A stretch of DNA of 64,000 nucleotides from Magnetospirillum sulfuroxidans (GTDB lineage: Bacteria; Pseudomonadota; Alphaproteobacteria; Rhodospirillales; Magnetospirillaceae): assembly GCF_018224925.1 (NCBI RefSeq), contig NZ_JAGTUF010000004.1:62001-126000 (forward strand), read 5' to 3'. Shown here one piece after another: positions 1 through 8,423 of the stretch. The notes under the pieces were generated by a model, which was given only the letters and a program-made list of their open reading frames with translations, was not told the DNA's origin and did not search any database. The first letter of the stretch is position 1. Every line of letters begins with the position of its first letter. Both the position numbers and the translations under genes were made by a program.

Positions 1-378
1 GATGACGTCCTTGGCGGCGTCCACGGTCGGACGCCCTTTCTTGTTGATGACGGCGAAATAGAACACGCCCTTGCCGGTGTCGCGCTGTTCCAATTGATCC
101 AGGCTCATGCCGGTCGAGGCCAGGAACCCGGCCATGGCCTGTTCGGGGGCGCCGACACGGGGGCCGCGCTTTTCTTCCGATACATCGGGACCAGCGGCAG
201 GCAATCCCTCGATCACCAGCACCAGACGGCGGGGCGTGACAAAGGATTTGGCGCCGTCAAAGGACAAACCGTTCTTGGCCAAGCCTTCGCCGACCAGGCG
301 CAGCAGATCCTCGGCGGCGCGGGCTTGCATGCGGGCGGGGATTTCTTCCGAGAAGATTTCCAGCAGCAACTCGGCCAT
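1..378 (-). CDS. glyS: Glycine--tRNA ligase beta subunit, N-terminal part (cut by window edge)
   Basis: The beta subunit of the heterotetrameric bacterial glycyl-tRNA synthetase binds tRNA and works in the cytoplasm with GlyQ. About 126 N-terminal residues are present. They begin [16 protein letters not shown] and include [13 protein letters not shown], both characteristic of GlyS. The gene continues beyond base 1. The start ATG (378-376) lies 3 nt after the glyQ stop, so the two are co-transcribed and probably translationally coupled. No oddity is seen in the visible part. Confidence 0.95.
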   Translation of the reverse strand, partial: MAELLLEIFSEEIPARMQARAAEDLLRLVGEGLAKNGLSFDGAKSFVTPRRLVLVIEGLPAAGPDVSEEKRGPRVGAPEQAMAGFLASTGMSLDQLEQRDTGKGVFYFAVINKKGRPTVDAAKDVI

Positions 379-381
379 GAC

Positions 382-1263
382 TTAAGCCCCCTTCTTCGTG
401 CTGTCGGCCAACCAGCCTTCACAGCAGGCCTTGGCCAAGGCGCGGACGCGGCCGATATAGCTTTGCCGTTCGGTCACCGAGATGACGCCGCGCGCATCAA
501 GCAGATTGAAGCGATGCGACGCCTTGATGCACTGGTCATAGGCCGGCAATGACAGACCGGCGGCCAACAGATTCTGGCATTCGGTCTCGGCATCGACGAA
601 GTGGCGGTACAGCATGTCGGTGTCGGCATGTTCGAAATTATGGGCGGAATATTCCTTTTCCGCCTGCAAGAAGACGTCGCCGTATTTGACGCCTTGGCCA
701 TTGAAATCCAGGTCATAGACGTTTTCCACGCCCTGGATGTACATGGCCAGACGTTCCAGCCCATAGGTCAGTTCCACCGCCACCGGATCGCATTCGATGC
801 CGCCGACCTGCTGGAAATAGGTGAACTGGGTCACCTCCATGCCGTCGCACCACACTTCCCAGCCCAGGCCCCAGGCGCCCAGGGTCGGGCTTTCCCAATC
901 ATCCTCGACAAAACGGATGTCGTGGGCCAGGGGATCGACGCCCAGCCGGCGCAGGCTTTCCAGGTACAATTCCTGCGAATTGGCCGGGCTTGGCTTCAAC
1001 AGCACCTGGAATTGATAGTAATGCTGAAGACGGTTGGGGTTCTCGCCATACCGCCCATCCTTGGGCCGGCGCGACGGCTGCACATAGGCGCATTTCCACG
1101 GGTCTGGCCCCAAGGCGCGCAAAGTGGTGGCCGGGTGAAAGGTCCCCGCGCCCACTTCCATGTCATAGGGCTGTAAGATGACACAGCCCTGCTCCGCCCA
1201 GAAATTCTGTAGCGTCAGGATCAATTGCTGGAAGCTGGGCTTCTTGGCGCCGATTTGGCCCAT
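382..1263 (-). CDS. glyQ: Glycine--tRNA ligase alpha subunit
   Basis: The catalytic alpha subunit of alpha2beta2 glycyl-tRNA synthetase activates glycine with ATP and charges tRNA-Gly. The 293-residue length is normal for the family. Diagnostic segments are visible: [16 protein letters not shown] near residue 20, [19 protein letters not shown] near residue 60, and [19 protein letters not shown] near the middle. It is first in the glyQ-glyS operon. The 99 nt between it and the next minus-strand gene at 1363 hold nothing I recognise. Confidence 0.97.
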   Translation of the reverse strand: MGQIGAKKPSFQQLILTLQNFWAEQGCVILQPYDMEVGAGTFHPATTLRALGPDPWKCAYVQPSRRPKDGRYGENPNRLQHYYQFQVLLKPSPANSQELYLESLRRLGVDPLAHDIRFVEDDWESPTLGAWGLGWEVWCDGMEVTQFTYFQQVGGIECDPVAVELTYGLERLAMYIQGVENVYDLDFNGQGVKYGDVFLQAEKEYSAHNFEHADTDMLYRHFVDAETECQNLLAAGLSLPAYDQCIKASHRFNLLDARGVISVTERQSYIGRVRALAKACCEGWLADSTKKGA

Positions 1264-1362
1264 GGATTTCCGCCGTCCGAATGGTGAAAAGGATGGACGG
1301 CAAACCTAACCAGCGCAAGAACCCGGGTCAAGGGCGGAACCCTGCCCGCCCCGACCAGATCG

Positions 1363-3090
1363 TCACGCCACCAGGGACGAGGCGGCGCGAGCGTCCACTT
1401 GCCCTAGGCGGCTGACCAGTTCAGGCACCAGATCGCCGTATTTTCGCAGCATGTCGGCCGAGGAATCCACCGTCTCCACCAGATGGCGGATATGGGCCAG
1501 ACGCTCCATCGCCTCGACGTTGCGCCCCAGATGCTCCAGGCATTGCAAGATCAGGTAATGGGCGATGACATGGAAGGGGTGCAGATCGGCGACGTCGGTG
1601 AAGACGCCGATGGCCAATTCCCACTGGCCAAGCCGCATCTGCCGGTTATTGAGAAAATTAACCTCAAGATTGGCACGATAGGCGACCTCGACCAATTCAC
1701 TGGCGGTGAAGTCTTCGGTATCGAAACCGCGATCCCAATAGGTGTTTTCCCAATTACGGCTGTCGAAATCCAACACCCCCATGGCGTTGAACTGGTCGAA
1801 CATCTCGGAGCCCAAAAGCGGCGTCGCCACCTGGATGACCGACCAATCGGCACCCAGGGTTTTGGCGAAGTCGATGGTCTCTTGGATATGCTCCATCTTC
1901 TCGTTGGGAAAACCGATGATGAAATTCACCCGCGTATAGAGGTCACGGTCGTTGGCGTATTTCACCAGTCGGCGGGCGCGGTCCAGATTGACCCGTTTCT
2001 TGATCAACTGGACCTGGGTGTGGGGCGACCCCGATTCCACCGCCAGCGAAAACAGCCGCATGCCCGAACGGCACAAGGCATCGATCACATCCTCGTCCAA
2101 GGTATTGACCGACAAGGCGTTGGGGAATTCCATCTCCAGTCCGGGGATATCCAACCCGCGGATGCCTTCCAGCAAGGCCAAGGTCCGCTTTTTGTTGGCG
2201 GTGAACAGATCATCCTCGGGGACGAACAAGGTGGCACCGAAGCGGCGGTAAATCTCGTTCATTTCCGCCAGCACGTTGTCCACCGAGCGGAACCGCATCT
2301 TCCGTCCATGCACTGAATGCGAGGCGCAGAATGTGCAACTGAACGGGCAGCCGCGCGATGTCATGATCGAAACGTTGCGGGTTCCCACCTCAGAGACGAA
2401 ATCGCGTTTCCGCTTGGATTTGGTCGCCTGATAGGATTCAACCTCGATGATAGCCCAATCGGGGAACGGCAATTCATCCAGTTCCTCGGGATAGACGCAA
2501 ATGGCGCAGGTGCCCTTGCCCTCGGCCAAGTCGGCCTTGCCATAAAAGCCTTGAACCACCGGCCGGTCGGTTTCCGCCAACTGATTGATAAACTGGGGGA
2601 AAGCCCAATCGGCCTCGCCCCGGCAGACGTAATCCACGTCCGGGTGCGACAGCAGATAAGGCACATCGTTGGTGGCATGGTTGCCGCCAAAAATCACCAT
2701 GGCCTTGGGCCATTTGCGCTTGAGCGCCTCGGTGATCTGCATGGCGATCAACCGCGAGGTGGAAAACATCAGCGATACGGCGATGACGTCGGGCACCCGC
2801 CCCGCCGCCGCTTCCGCCGCCACTTCGTTGATGAAGAGTTCGGGACCATCGCGATAGGCCGACAGATCACGGTCATCGTCGATCACGTCCAGCCGCAGAT
2901 CGCGTGCGGCGACGGCATAATCGATGGTGAAGATGTCGGCGGCGATGGATTTTTGCTTCAGCGTCGCCGACAGATACATGATGCCCAGGGGCATGCACAG
3001 ATAGGGCGGATCGGCCCCCAAATCGAAAATCTGCCCGTACAGCACGGTGGGGAGATGGACGAAGGCGATAACCGGCGCTTTATTTGGCAT
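1363..3090 (-). CDS. B12-binding domain radical SAM protein with TPR-like tail
   Basis: 575 residues. Residues 1-180 resemble the cobalamin-binding Rossmann fold of B12-dependent radical SAM enzymes, with the FGGNHAT and CRGEAD style segments of that group. The [4Fe-4S]/SAM site is SRGCPFSCTFC with Cys248, Cys252 and Cys255, so the cluster ligands are intact. The core ends near residue 470. The last 100 residues (RLGQWELAIGVFTDVADLHP, then a second helical pair) look like one or two TPR-type helix hairpins, an unusual tail. The start is set by AGGAG 7 nt upstream of ATG. The family includes methylases and ring-contracting enzymes; the substrate here is unknown. It is divergent from another radical SAM gene at the edge of a glycan region, so a sugar or lipid substrate is plausible. 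Confidence 0.85.
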   Translation of the reverse strand: MPNKAPVIAFVHLPTVLYGQIFDLGADPPYLCMPLGIMYLSATLKQKSIAADIFTIDYAVAARDLRLDVIDDDRDLSAYRDGPELFINEVAAEAAAGRVPDVIAVSLMFSTSRLIAMQITEALKRKWPKAMVIFGGNHATNDVPYLLSHPDVDYVCRGEADWAFPQFINQLAETDRPVVQGFYGKADLAEGKGTCAICVYPEELDELPFPDWAIIEVESYQATKSKRKRDFVSEVGTRNVSIMTSRGCPFSCTFCASHSVHGRKMRFRSVDNVLAEMNEIYRRFGATLFVPEDDLFTANKKRTLALLEGIRGLDIPGLEMEFPNALSVNTLDEDVIDALCRSGMRLFSLAVESGSPHTQVQLIKKRVNLDRARRLVKYANDRDLYTRVNFIIGFPNEKMEHIQETIDFAKTLGADWSVIQVATPLLGSEMFDQFNAMGVLDFDSRNWENTYWDRGFDTEDFTASELVEVAYRANLEVNFLNNRQMRLGQWELAIGVFTDVADLHPFHVIAHYLILQCLEHLGRNVEAMERLAHIRHLVETVDSSADMLRKYGDLVPELVSRLGQVDARAASSLVA

Positions 3091-3174
3091 TTATATTCTC
3101 CTGCCCCTGCCATGGCCCTAACGACATCGACCTGCGTAAAGACCTTCCGCGGGACAGCACAGAATGATTGATTT

Positions 3175-3203
3175 TTGTCGAGCAACACCGATGACGCCAT
3201 AAT
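3175..3203 (+). promoter_or_regulatory. Candidate sigma70-type promoter upstream of the 3385 operon
   Basis: TTGTCG (3175-3180) and CATAAT (3198-3203) are separated by 17 nt in the 294-nt gap between divergent radical SAM genes. It would give a leader of about 175 nt before the ATG at 3385. This is a consensus match only. Confidence 0.25.
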
Positions 3204-3384
3204 AACGCCATGAGCAAGAACCTCCAACCCTTTATAAAAAACGGGATTTAAGGGATTCTTTACCGATCAGGCCACACCCTTGCCCAATGGTAAAAATCGC
3301 GATCAGGCAAAGCTTGGCGCGGGTATTTCTTGCCGACTTTGCCCCGTCGCGGGCGTTGTTTACACAGAAGGTGTGAGGCCAGAC

Positions 3385-4497
3385 ATGGAAAAGGGCCGGG
3401 AGCTCTCGCTTGAGGGCAAGCTGCGTCAGTCCGCCATCCGCGATCGTATTGGCGAGTTGCTTGCCGACCCCAGCCGTTCGCATCCTTGGGTCATCGAAAT
3501 GGACCCGACCACCGCCTGCAATCTGGCCTGTCACGACTGCATCAGCGCCAATCTGCTGAACCAAGGTGGATTCGAGCGCGAACGCATCAAGGAAATGGCC
3601 CGCGAATTCAAGGAGATGGGGGTCCGCGCCGTTGTCCTGATCGGTGGCGGCGAGCCCATGGCCCACCCGGAATTCGGCACCTTGGTGGACTATTTCCACG
3701 AAAACGACATCCATGTCGGGGTGACCTCCAACGGCACGTTGATCAGCCGCTACATGGACCAATTGGCCAACAAGTGCAAATGGGTGCGCATCTCCGTCGA
3801 TGCCGGCACCGACGAGACCTTCCGTGAATTCCGCCCCGCCCCCAACGGCCGTTCCATGTTCGGCACGGTGATCGAGGGCATGCGCGAACTGGGCAAGCGC
3901 AAGACCGGTAAGCTGGGCTATTCCTTCCTGGTGCTGTCCAAGACCGACGAAGCCGGCACCCTGATCGCCACCAACGCCCGCGACATCGCCGCCGCCGCCC
4001 ATGTGGCCAAAGAGGTCGGCTGCGATTACTTCGAGGTCAAACCCTCCTTCGACATGATGCATTTCCTGGTCAACCAGCAGGTATCGGTCAACGACATCGT
4101 CGCCGAGCAGATGAAGCAGATCGCCCATCTGCAAACCGACACCTTCAAGATCATCTCGCCCTATACCTTGGGTGAATCGCTGGACGGCGCCACCACCCAG
4201 ATCAAGCCCTATACCCGATGCTTGGTGGCGAGCACCCGAACCGTGGTCACCCCCAGCGGGGTCTATGTCTGCCCCTATCATCGCGGCAATCTGAACATGC
4301 GTATCGGCGATTCAAACAAGCAAAGCCTGGGCGAAATCTGGGAAAGCGCCCGGCGTGATTCGGTGATGAAGCGCTTGAACCCAGCTATCCATTGCAGTTT
4401 CCACTGCATCCGCCACAAATCCAACCTGCTGTTGGAAAAATGGGCGGCAGAGGGCATCAACGAACCGCCCGTCGACGATTACGACTTTTTCGTCTGA
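3385..4497 (+). CDS. Radical SAM protein with SPASM-type C-terminus
   Basis: 370 residues from the ATG at 3385, chosen because GAGG lies 6 nt upstream; an in-frame extension to 3280 lacks this. The radical SAM motif is CNLACHDC (Cys45, Cys49, Cys52), followed by IGGGEPMAHPEF, the GGE-type SAM-binding strand. The C-terminal third has Cys-containing blocks (YVCPYHRGN, then CSFHCIRHKSN), as in SPASM proteins that hold auxiliary Fe-S clusters. SPASM enzymes modify peptides or oxidise sugars and amino-glycosides. It is the first gene of an operon running to 9713, with 22 nt to the AMP ligase, so it likely makes or modifies the acid or sugar handled by the ligase, carrier and acyltransferase. The substrate is not known. 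Confidence 0.85.
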   Translation: MEKGRELSLEGKLRQSAIRDRIGELLADPSRSHPWVIEMDPTTACNLACHDCISANLLNQGGFERERIKEMAREFKEMGVRAVVLIGGGEPMAHPEFGTLVDYFHENDIHVGVTSNGTLISRYMDQLANKCKWVRISVDAGTDETFREFRPAPNGRSMFGTVIEGMRELGKRKTGKLGYSFLVLSKTDEAGTLIATNARDIAAAAHVAKEVGCDYFEVKPSFDMMHFLVNQQVSVNDIVAEQMKQIAHLQTDTFKIISPYTLGESLDGATTQIKPYTRCLVASTRTVVTPSGVYVCPYHRGNLNMRIGDSNKQSLGEIWESARRDSVMKRLNPAIHCSFHCIRHKSNLLLEKWAAEGINEPPVDDYDFFV

Positions 4498-4519
4498 ACC
4501 CTAAGACCGTGGTGGCGCC

Positions 4520-5947
4520 ATGACAGCTTCCCTTCTTGCCGACATCGCCCAACGTCCCGGCGACACCGTGTTACTGACCCATGCCGATGGACACACCACC
4601 AGCCTGGAGGGGATGTTCGCCGCCGCCGCCAACATGGCCCGCCGTCTGGGGGAACTGGGCGTCGGCCCTGGCGATCGCCTGTTGGTGCAGGCGGAAAATT
4701 CCGATCAGTTGCTGACCTTCTATGTGGCTTGCGCCCTGGCCCGTATCGCCGCCTGCCCGTTGGACCCGGCATTGCCGCCAGCCCGTGTCGCCGGCCTGCG
4801 CACCACCATCGCCCCCAAAATGCTGATCGATGCCGCCACCCTGACGACGCTGGCCGCGCCGGCCGCCGATCCAATGGCGGCGCTGCCCGGCCCCGACGAC
4901 GCAGCCGAATGGATGATCATCTTTTCCTCGGGCACCACCGGTGAGCCCAAAGGCATCGTCCACACCCAAGGCTCGCTTATGGCCAGCGCCAAATCCTTTG
5001 CCGCCTTATCGGAATTGGGGCCGGAATCGGTGATCTATCACCACTTCCCCATGTTCTACATGGCCGGCATCTTCAATATGTTCCTGTGTCCGCTGGTGGC
5101 CGGCGCCCGCATCGTGCTCGGGCAGAAATTTTCCCAGATGCAGATGCTGAGTTTCTGGGAAGAACCACGCCGTCACGGGGTTAACCATCTAACCCTGACG
5201 CCAACCATGGCCCTGTCGCTGTGCCAGTTATACCGCCGCGATGACAAGCTGCTGGACCATCTGGCCCAGTACCAGACCATCATCTCGACCAGTTCGACCC
5301 TGCACCCCAGCGTCGCCGAACGCTTCCACCAGACTTTCGCCGTGCCCTTGCGCACCTGTTATGGGGTCACCGAGATTGGCGGCTCGATCACCGTGCAATC
5401 CTGGGCCGAGGGGCTGGCGTTTGAATCCTGCGGCGCCTTCAGCCCCGAAACCAGCATCCGCGCCGGCAGCGATGCCAATCACCCCGGTGAAATCCTGGTC
5501 AAGACGCCGTTCATGATGAAGGGCTATCTGACCCGAAGCGGGTTGTCGCAGCCCTTCGATGCCGATGGCTATTTTTCCACCGGCGATCTGGGCTATGTCG
5601 AGGATGGACGGCTGTTCGTCACCGGGCGCGAGAATGATCTGGTGAAAAAAGGCGGCGAATTCATCAGCCTGGGGCTGATCGAAAACCTGGCCCTGTCCCT
5701 GTCCCAGGTGGCCGAGGTTTCGGTGGTGGCGGTCCCCGACGATTATTGGGGCAACAAGATCGTGCTGTTCTATGTTCCCGCCGCCGGTGTCGGTATGGAC
5801 GAAATGGAAAACGCGGCCAAGGATCTGTTCGGCGCCAACCTGCGCAAGATCGAGATTCCCGACAAGCTGATCGCCGTGCCGTGGTTCCCCAAGACCTCGA
5901 TCGGCAAAACCATCAAGCGGGACCTGGTTTCCCGCTACACGCTGTAA
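4520..5947 (+). CDS. AMP-dependent acyl-acid ligase (ANL superfamily)
   Basis: 475 residues of the adenylate-forming family (acyl-CoA/acyl-ACP synthetases and adenylation domains). It adenylates a carboxylic acid and transfers it to a thiol. The P-loop A3 motif is FSSGTTGEPKGIVH, the Tyr/Gly adenine motif is CYGVTEIGG, the hinge region has STGDLGYVEDGRLFVTGREN, and the catalytic Lys is in KTSIGKTIKRDLV near the C-terminus. It lies 6 nt before an aldehyde dehydrogenase and just before a free-standing acyl carrier protein, so the thiol acceptor is likely that carrier (inference). The acid substrate cannot be read from the sequence by eye. Confidence 0.9.
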   Translation: MTASLLADIAQRPGDTVLLTHADGHTTSLEGMFAAAANMARRLGELGVGPGDRLLVQAENSDQLLTFYVACALARIAACPLDPALPPARVAGLRTTIAPKMLIDAATLTTLAAPAADPMAALPGPDDAAEWMIIFSSGTTGEPKGIVHTQGSLMASAKSFAALSELGPESVIYHHFPMFYMAGIFNMFLCPLVAGARIVLGQKFSQMQMLSFWEEPRRHGVNHLTLTPTMALSLCQLYRRDDKLLDHLAQYQTIISTSSTLHPSVAERFHQTFAVPLRTCYGVTEIGGSITVQSWAEGLAFESCGAFSPETSIRAGSDANHPGEILVKTPFMMKGYLTRSGLSQPFDADGYFSTGDLGYVEDGRLFVTGRENDLVKKGGEFISLGLIENLALSLSQVAEVSVVAVPDDYWGNKIVLFYVPAAGVGMDEMENAAKDLFGANLRKIEIPDKLIAVPWFPKTSIGKTIKRDLVSRYTL

Positions 5948-5953
5948 CCGCCC

Positions 5954-7375
5954 ATGCCCACGATCCACCACTGGGGCATGGTCATCGGCGGCACAGATAT
6001 CGCCGCCAATCAGCGCCCCCGCCTCGAACGTCATCATCCGGCCAGCGGTCAGTTGGTGGCCAGCTTTGCTCAAGGAAGCGAAGTCGATGTGAACGCCGCT
6101 GTCGCCGCCGCCGCAAGCGCCGGCGACGATCCTTCCTGGCGGGACCTGACACCGGCGCATCGTTCCGACCTGATCTTTGAAGCCGCCCGTCTGCTGTTGG
6201 CGGAAAAAGAGGATTTGGCCGCCATCGAAGCGGCCGAGACCGGCAAACCCCTGCATCAGGCTGTGGGCGAAATCGAAGCCGGGGCACAATTGTGGAAATA
6301 TGCCGCCGCCGTACTGCGCGCCCAGCATGGCCAATTCTATCCCCACCTAGCCGACAACCGTGCCGGCTTGGTCTGGCATGACCCGGTCGGCGTCGTCGCC
6401 CTGATCCTGCCGTGGAATTTCCCCTTCATCGTCGCCGCCGAACGTCTGCCCTTTATCCTCGCCGCCGGATGCACCGTGGTAGCCAAGCCCAGCGAATACG
6501 CCTCGGGTTCATGCTTGGCCACCGCCGCCATATTGAAGCGCGCCGGCTTTCCCGACGGGGTCTACAACGTCGTCACCGGTCTTGGCCCGCAGGTCGGGGC
6601 GCCGCTGGTCGATCATCCCGGCGTGGCGATGATTTCGTTCACCGGCTCCACCGACACTGGCCGCGCCGTCATGGCCGCCGCCAGCCGCACCTTGAAGCGG
6701 GTCAGCTTGGAACTGGGGGGCAAAAGTCCGGTGGTCGTCTTCGCCGACGCCGATTTGGACGCCGCCGCCGCCGCCGTCATTCATGGCTTCACCCATAATG
6801 GCGGGCAATGCTGCATCGCCACCTCGCGCCTGCTGGTGCAAGACACCATCGCCGCCGATTTTCAAGCCCGGCTGCGCCGCGATCTGGCGTCATTCATCCC
6901 GGTTCAAGCCGCCGCCAATCAGCCGCAATGGCACAAGGTGGTGGCCTTCATGGACAAAGGCCGGAGCGAAGGCCGGACCATCGTCGAAGGCGGCCCCACC
7001 AATGACGGCCTGACCCTGCGCCCAGCGGTATTCGCCGACCTTGCCACCGATGCCAGCGTGTGGCGGGACGAGGTGTTCGGCCCGGTGCTGGCCATGGCCA
7101 GCTTCACCGACGAAGCCGACGCCATCGCCCAAGCCAACGACACCATCTTCGGTTTGGCCGCCTGCGTGTGGAGTGGCGACGAAGCCCGTGCCATGCGGGT
7201 GGCCCGCCGCCTGAAGGCTGGCCGCTTGTGGATCAACGCCCCCCAAGACAATTTCCCTGAATTGCCGGTGGGCGGTTTCGGTGCCTCGGGCATTGGCCGT
7301 GAGGCCGGTCTATCCGGCATCGCCACCTATTGCGAGGTCAAATCAGCCGTCATCCGCAAGCAGGAGAAAGCATGA
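5954..7375 (+). CDS. NAD(P)-dependent aldehyde dehydrogenase
   Basis: 473 residues, a normal length for the ALDH superfamily, which oxidises aldehydes to acids or, with carrier thiols, interconverts aldehyde and thioester. The PWNFPF cofactor segment is at residues 153-158, the general base Glu253 lies in LELGGK, and the nucleophile Cys287 lies in GGQCCIAT. The C-terminal FGP and GASGIGREAG elements are also present. It overlaps the following acyl carrier protein by 4 nt (ATGA). Its placement between an acid ligase and a carrier suggests that it either supplies the acid to the ligase or works on the carrier-bound product; the direction is undetermined. Confidence 0.93.
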   Translation: MPTIHHWGMVIGGTDIAANQRPRLERHHPASGQLVASFAQGSEVDVNAAVAAAASAGDDPSWRDLTPAHRSDLIFEAARLLLAEKEDLAAIEAAETGKPLHQAVGEIEAGAQLWKYAAAVLRAQHGQFYPHLADNRAGLVWHDPVGVVALILPWNFPFIVAAERLPFILAAGCTVVAKPSEYASGSCLATAAILKRAGFPDGVYNVVTGLGPQVGAPLVDHPGVAMISFTGSTDTGRAVMAAASRTLKRVSLELGGKSPVVVFADADLDAAAAAVIHGFTHNGGQCCIATSRLLVQDTIAADFQARLRRDLASFIPVQAAANQPQWHKVVAFMDKGRSEGRTIVEGGPTNDGLTLRPAVFADLATDASVWRDEVFGPVLAMASFTDEADAIAQANDTIFGLAACVWSGDEARAMRVARRLKAGRLWINAPQDNFPELPVGGFGASGIGREAGLSGIATYCEVKSAVIRKQEKA

Positions 7376-7614
7376 GCGAACAAGATATTCTGGCCGCCTT
7401 GCAAGGGTGGTTCGTGGAAAAGACCGGAACCGAAGCCGACCCCGCCAGCCGTTACCTGGAAACCTCGGGCCTGGATTCCTTTGAGGTCATCGAACTGATC
7501 GGCTTCATCGAAGCGAATTTCCCCTTTCGCTTCCAGTCCGGCGACTTCCAAAAAGCCGAGTTTTTCAGTCTGAACGGTTTGTCCCACATGATCGCCGCAG
7601 GCGGCAATGGCTGA
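7372..7614 (+). CDS. Acyl carrier protein (first of two in the window)
   Basis: 80 residues. The phosphopantetheine site is GLDSFEVIEL with Ser36, and the protein is a helical bundle of normal ACP size. The start overlaps the aldehyde dehydrogenase stop (ATGA, with GGAG just upstream) and the end overlaps the next gene by 8 nt, so translation is tightly coupled. It is probably a dedicated carrier for the neighbouring ligase rather than the fatty-acid-synthase ACP, because no fab genes flank it and the motif departs from the DSL consensus of AcpP. It is too short for further assignment. Confidence 0.88.
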   Translation: MSEQDILAALQGWFVEKTGTEADPASRYLETSGLDSFEVIELIGFIEANFPFRFQSGDFQKAEFFSLNGLSHMIAAGGNG

Positions 7615-8410
7615 TTACACCCTGGCCGATCTGCGCCGCGTCCTTGACGAGACCGGGATCGAGCGCGGCGACACCGTCTATTGTCACAGCAATATCGGCG
7701 TGTTCGGCCGGCCCGAAGGCATCGGTTCCAGCCATGAACTGGCGCAGATGTATCTGGATGCCATCACCGACGCCATCGGCCCCACCGGCACCTTGATCGT
7801 GCCGACCTATACCTATTCCTTTTGCCGCAAACAAACCTTTGACCCGGCGACAACGCCATCGGCCATGGGCTTGCTGGCGGAATGGGTGCGGACCCGTCCT
7901 GACGCTGTCCGCTCGGCCGACCCGTGTTTTTCCGTCGCGCTTCTTGGCCGCGATCCCGACCGGTTCTGTCACCACCTGCCGACCAACAGTTTCGCCCCCG
8001 GCAGCACCTTCGACCGTTTCACCGCCGAGAACGGCAAGATGCTGTGCCTGAACCATCCCGGCTGCACCTTGTTGCATTACGTCGAGCGGCAATTGGCGGT
8101 GCCCTATCGTTTCGACAAGGCTTTCGCCGGCACCATGACCATCAATGGAAACAGCCGTGCTTTGGATTGGGAAATCTTTGTCCGCTATCTCAGCGATGAC
8201 CGCCTGGAACACGACCCGCATCCCTTCGTTGATCTCATCAAATCCACGGGGGTGGCGCGCTGGCGTCCTCTGGGCCGGGGCGAGGTGCTCGCCATCACCG
8301 CCCGTCAAGTGTTCGACAGCGTCGCCCAGGCCCTGCCAAACGCCCCGTGGTTGCTGACCGAAGCCCACGCCGCCGGTCATAGCCCGGTCATCGACAGCAG
8401 CCAGCGTTAA
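7607..8410 (+). CDS. AAC(3)-family N-acyltransferase
   Basis: 267 residues matching the aminoglycoside 3-N-acetyltransferase fold. The N-terminus has a CHSNIGVFGRPEGIG block (the VHSSLSSFG region of AAC(3)), then GTLIVPTYTYSF, TPSAMGLLAEWVRTRPDAVRS, and a central block ending TLLHYVE. Family members transfer an acyl group from CoA or a carrier to an amine. Outside resistance islands they occur in surface-polysaccharide clusters. It overlaps the ACP gene by 8 nt, so the likely job is moving the ACP-bound acyl group onto an amino-sugar (inference). Antibiotic resistance is unlikely in this context. Confidence 0.85.
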   Translation: MADYTLADLRRVLDETGIERGDTVYCHSNIGVFGRPEGIGSSHELAQMYLDAITDAIGPTGTLIVPTYTYSFCRKQTFDPATTPSAMGLLAEWVRTRPDAVRSADPCFSVALLGRDPDRFCHHLPTNSFAPGSTFDRFTAENGKMLCLNHPGCTLLHYVERQLAVPYRFDKAFAGTMTINGNSRALDWEIFVRYLSDDRLEHDPHPFVDLIKSTGVARWRPLGRGEVLAITARQVFDSVAQALPNAPWLLTEAHAAGHSPVIDSSQR

Positions 8411-8423
8411 CGGGAGAGCCGCC

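Noticed and set aside
7607-8410. Aminoglycoside resistance gene
   Set aside because: The AAC(3) fold is clear, but the gene overlaps an acyl carrier protein in a biosynthetic operon and has no mobile-element context.
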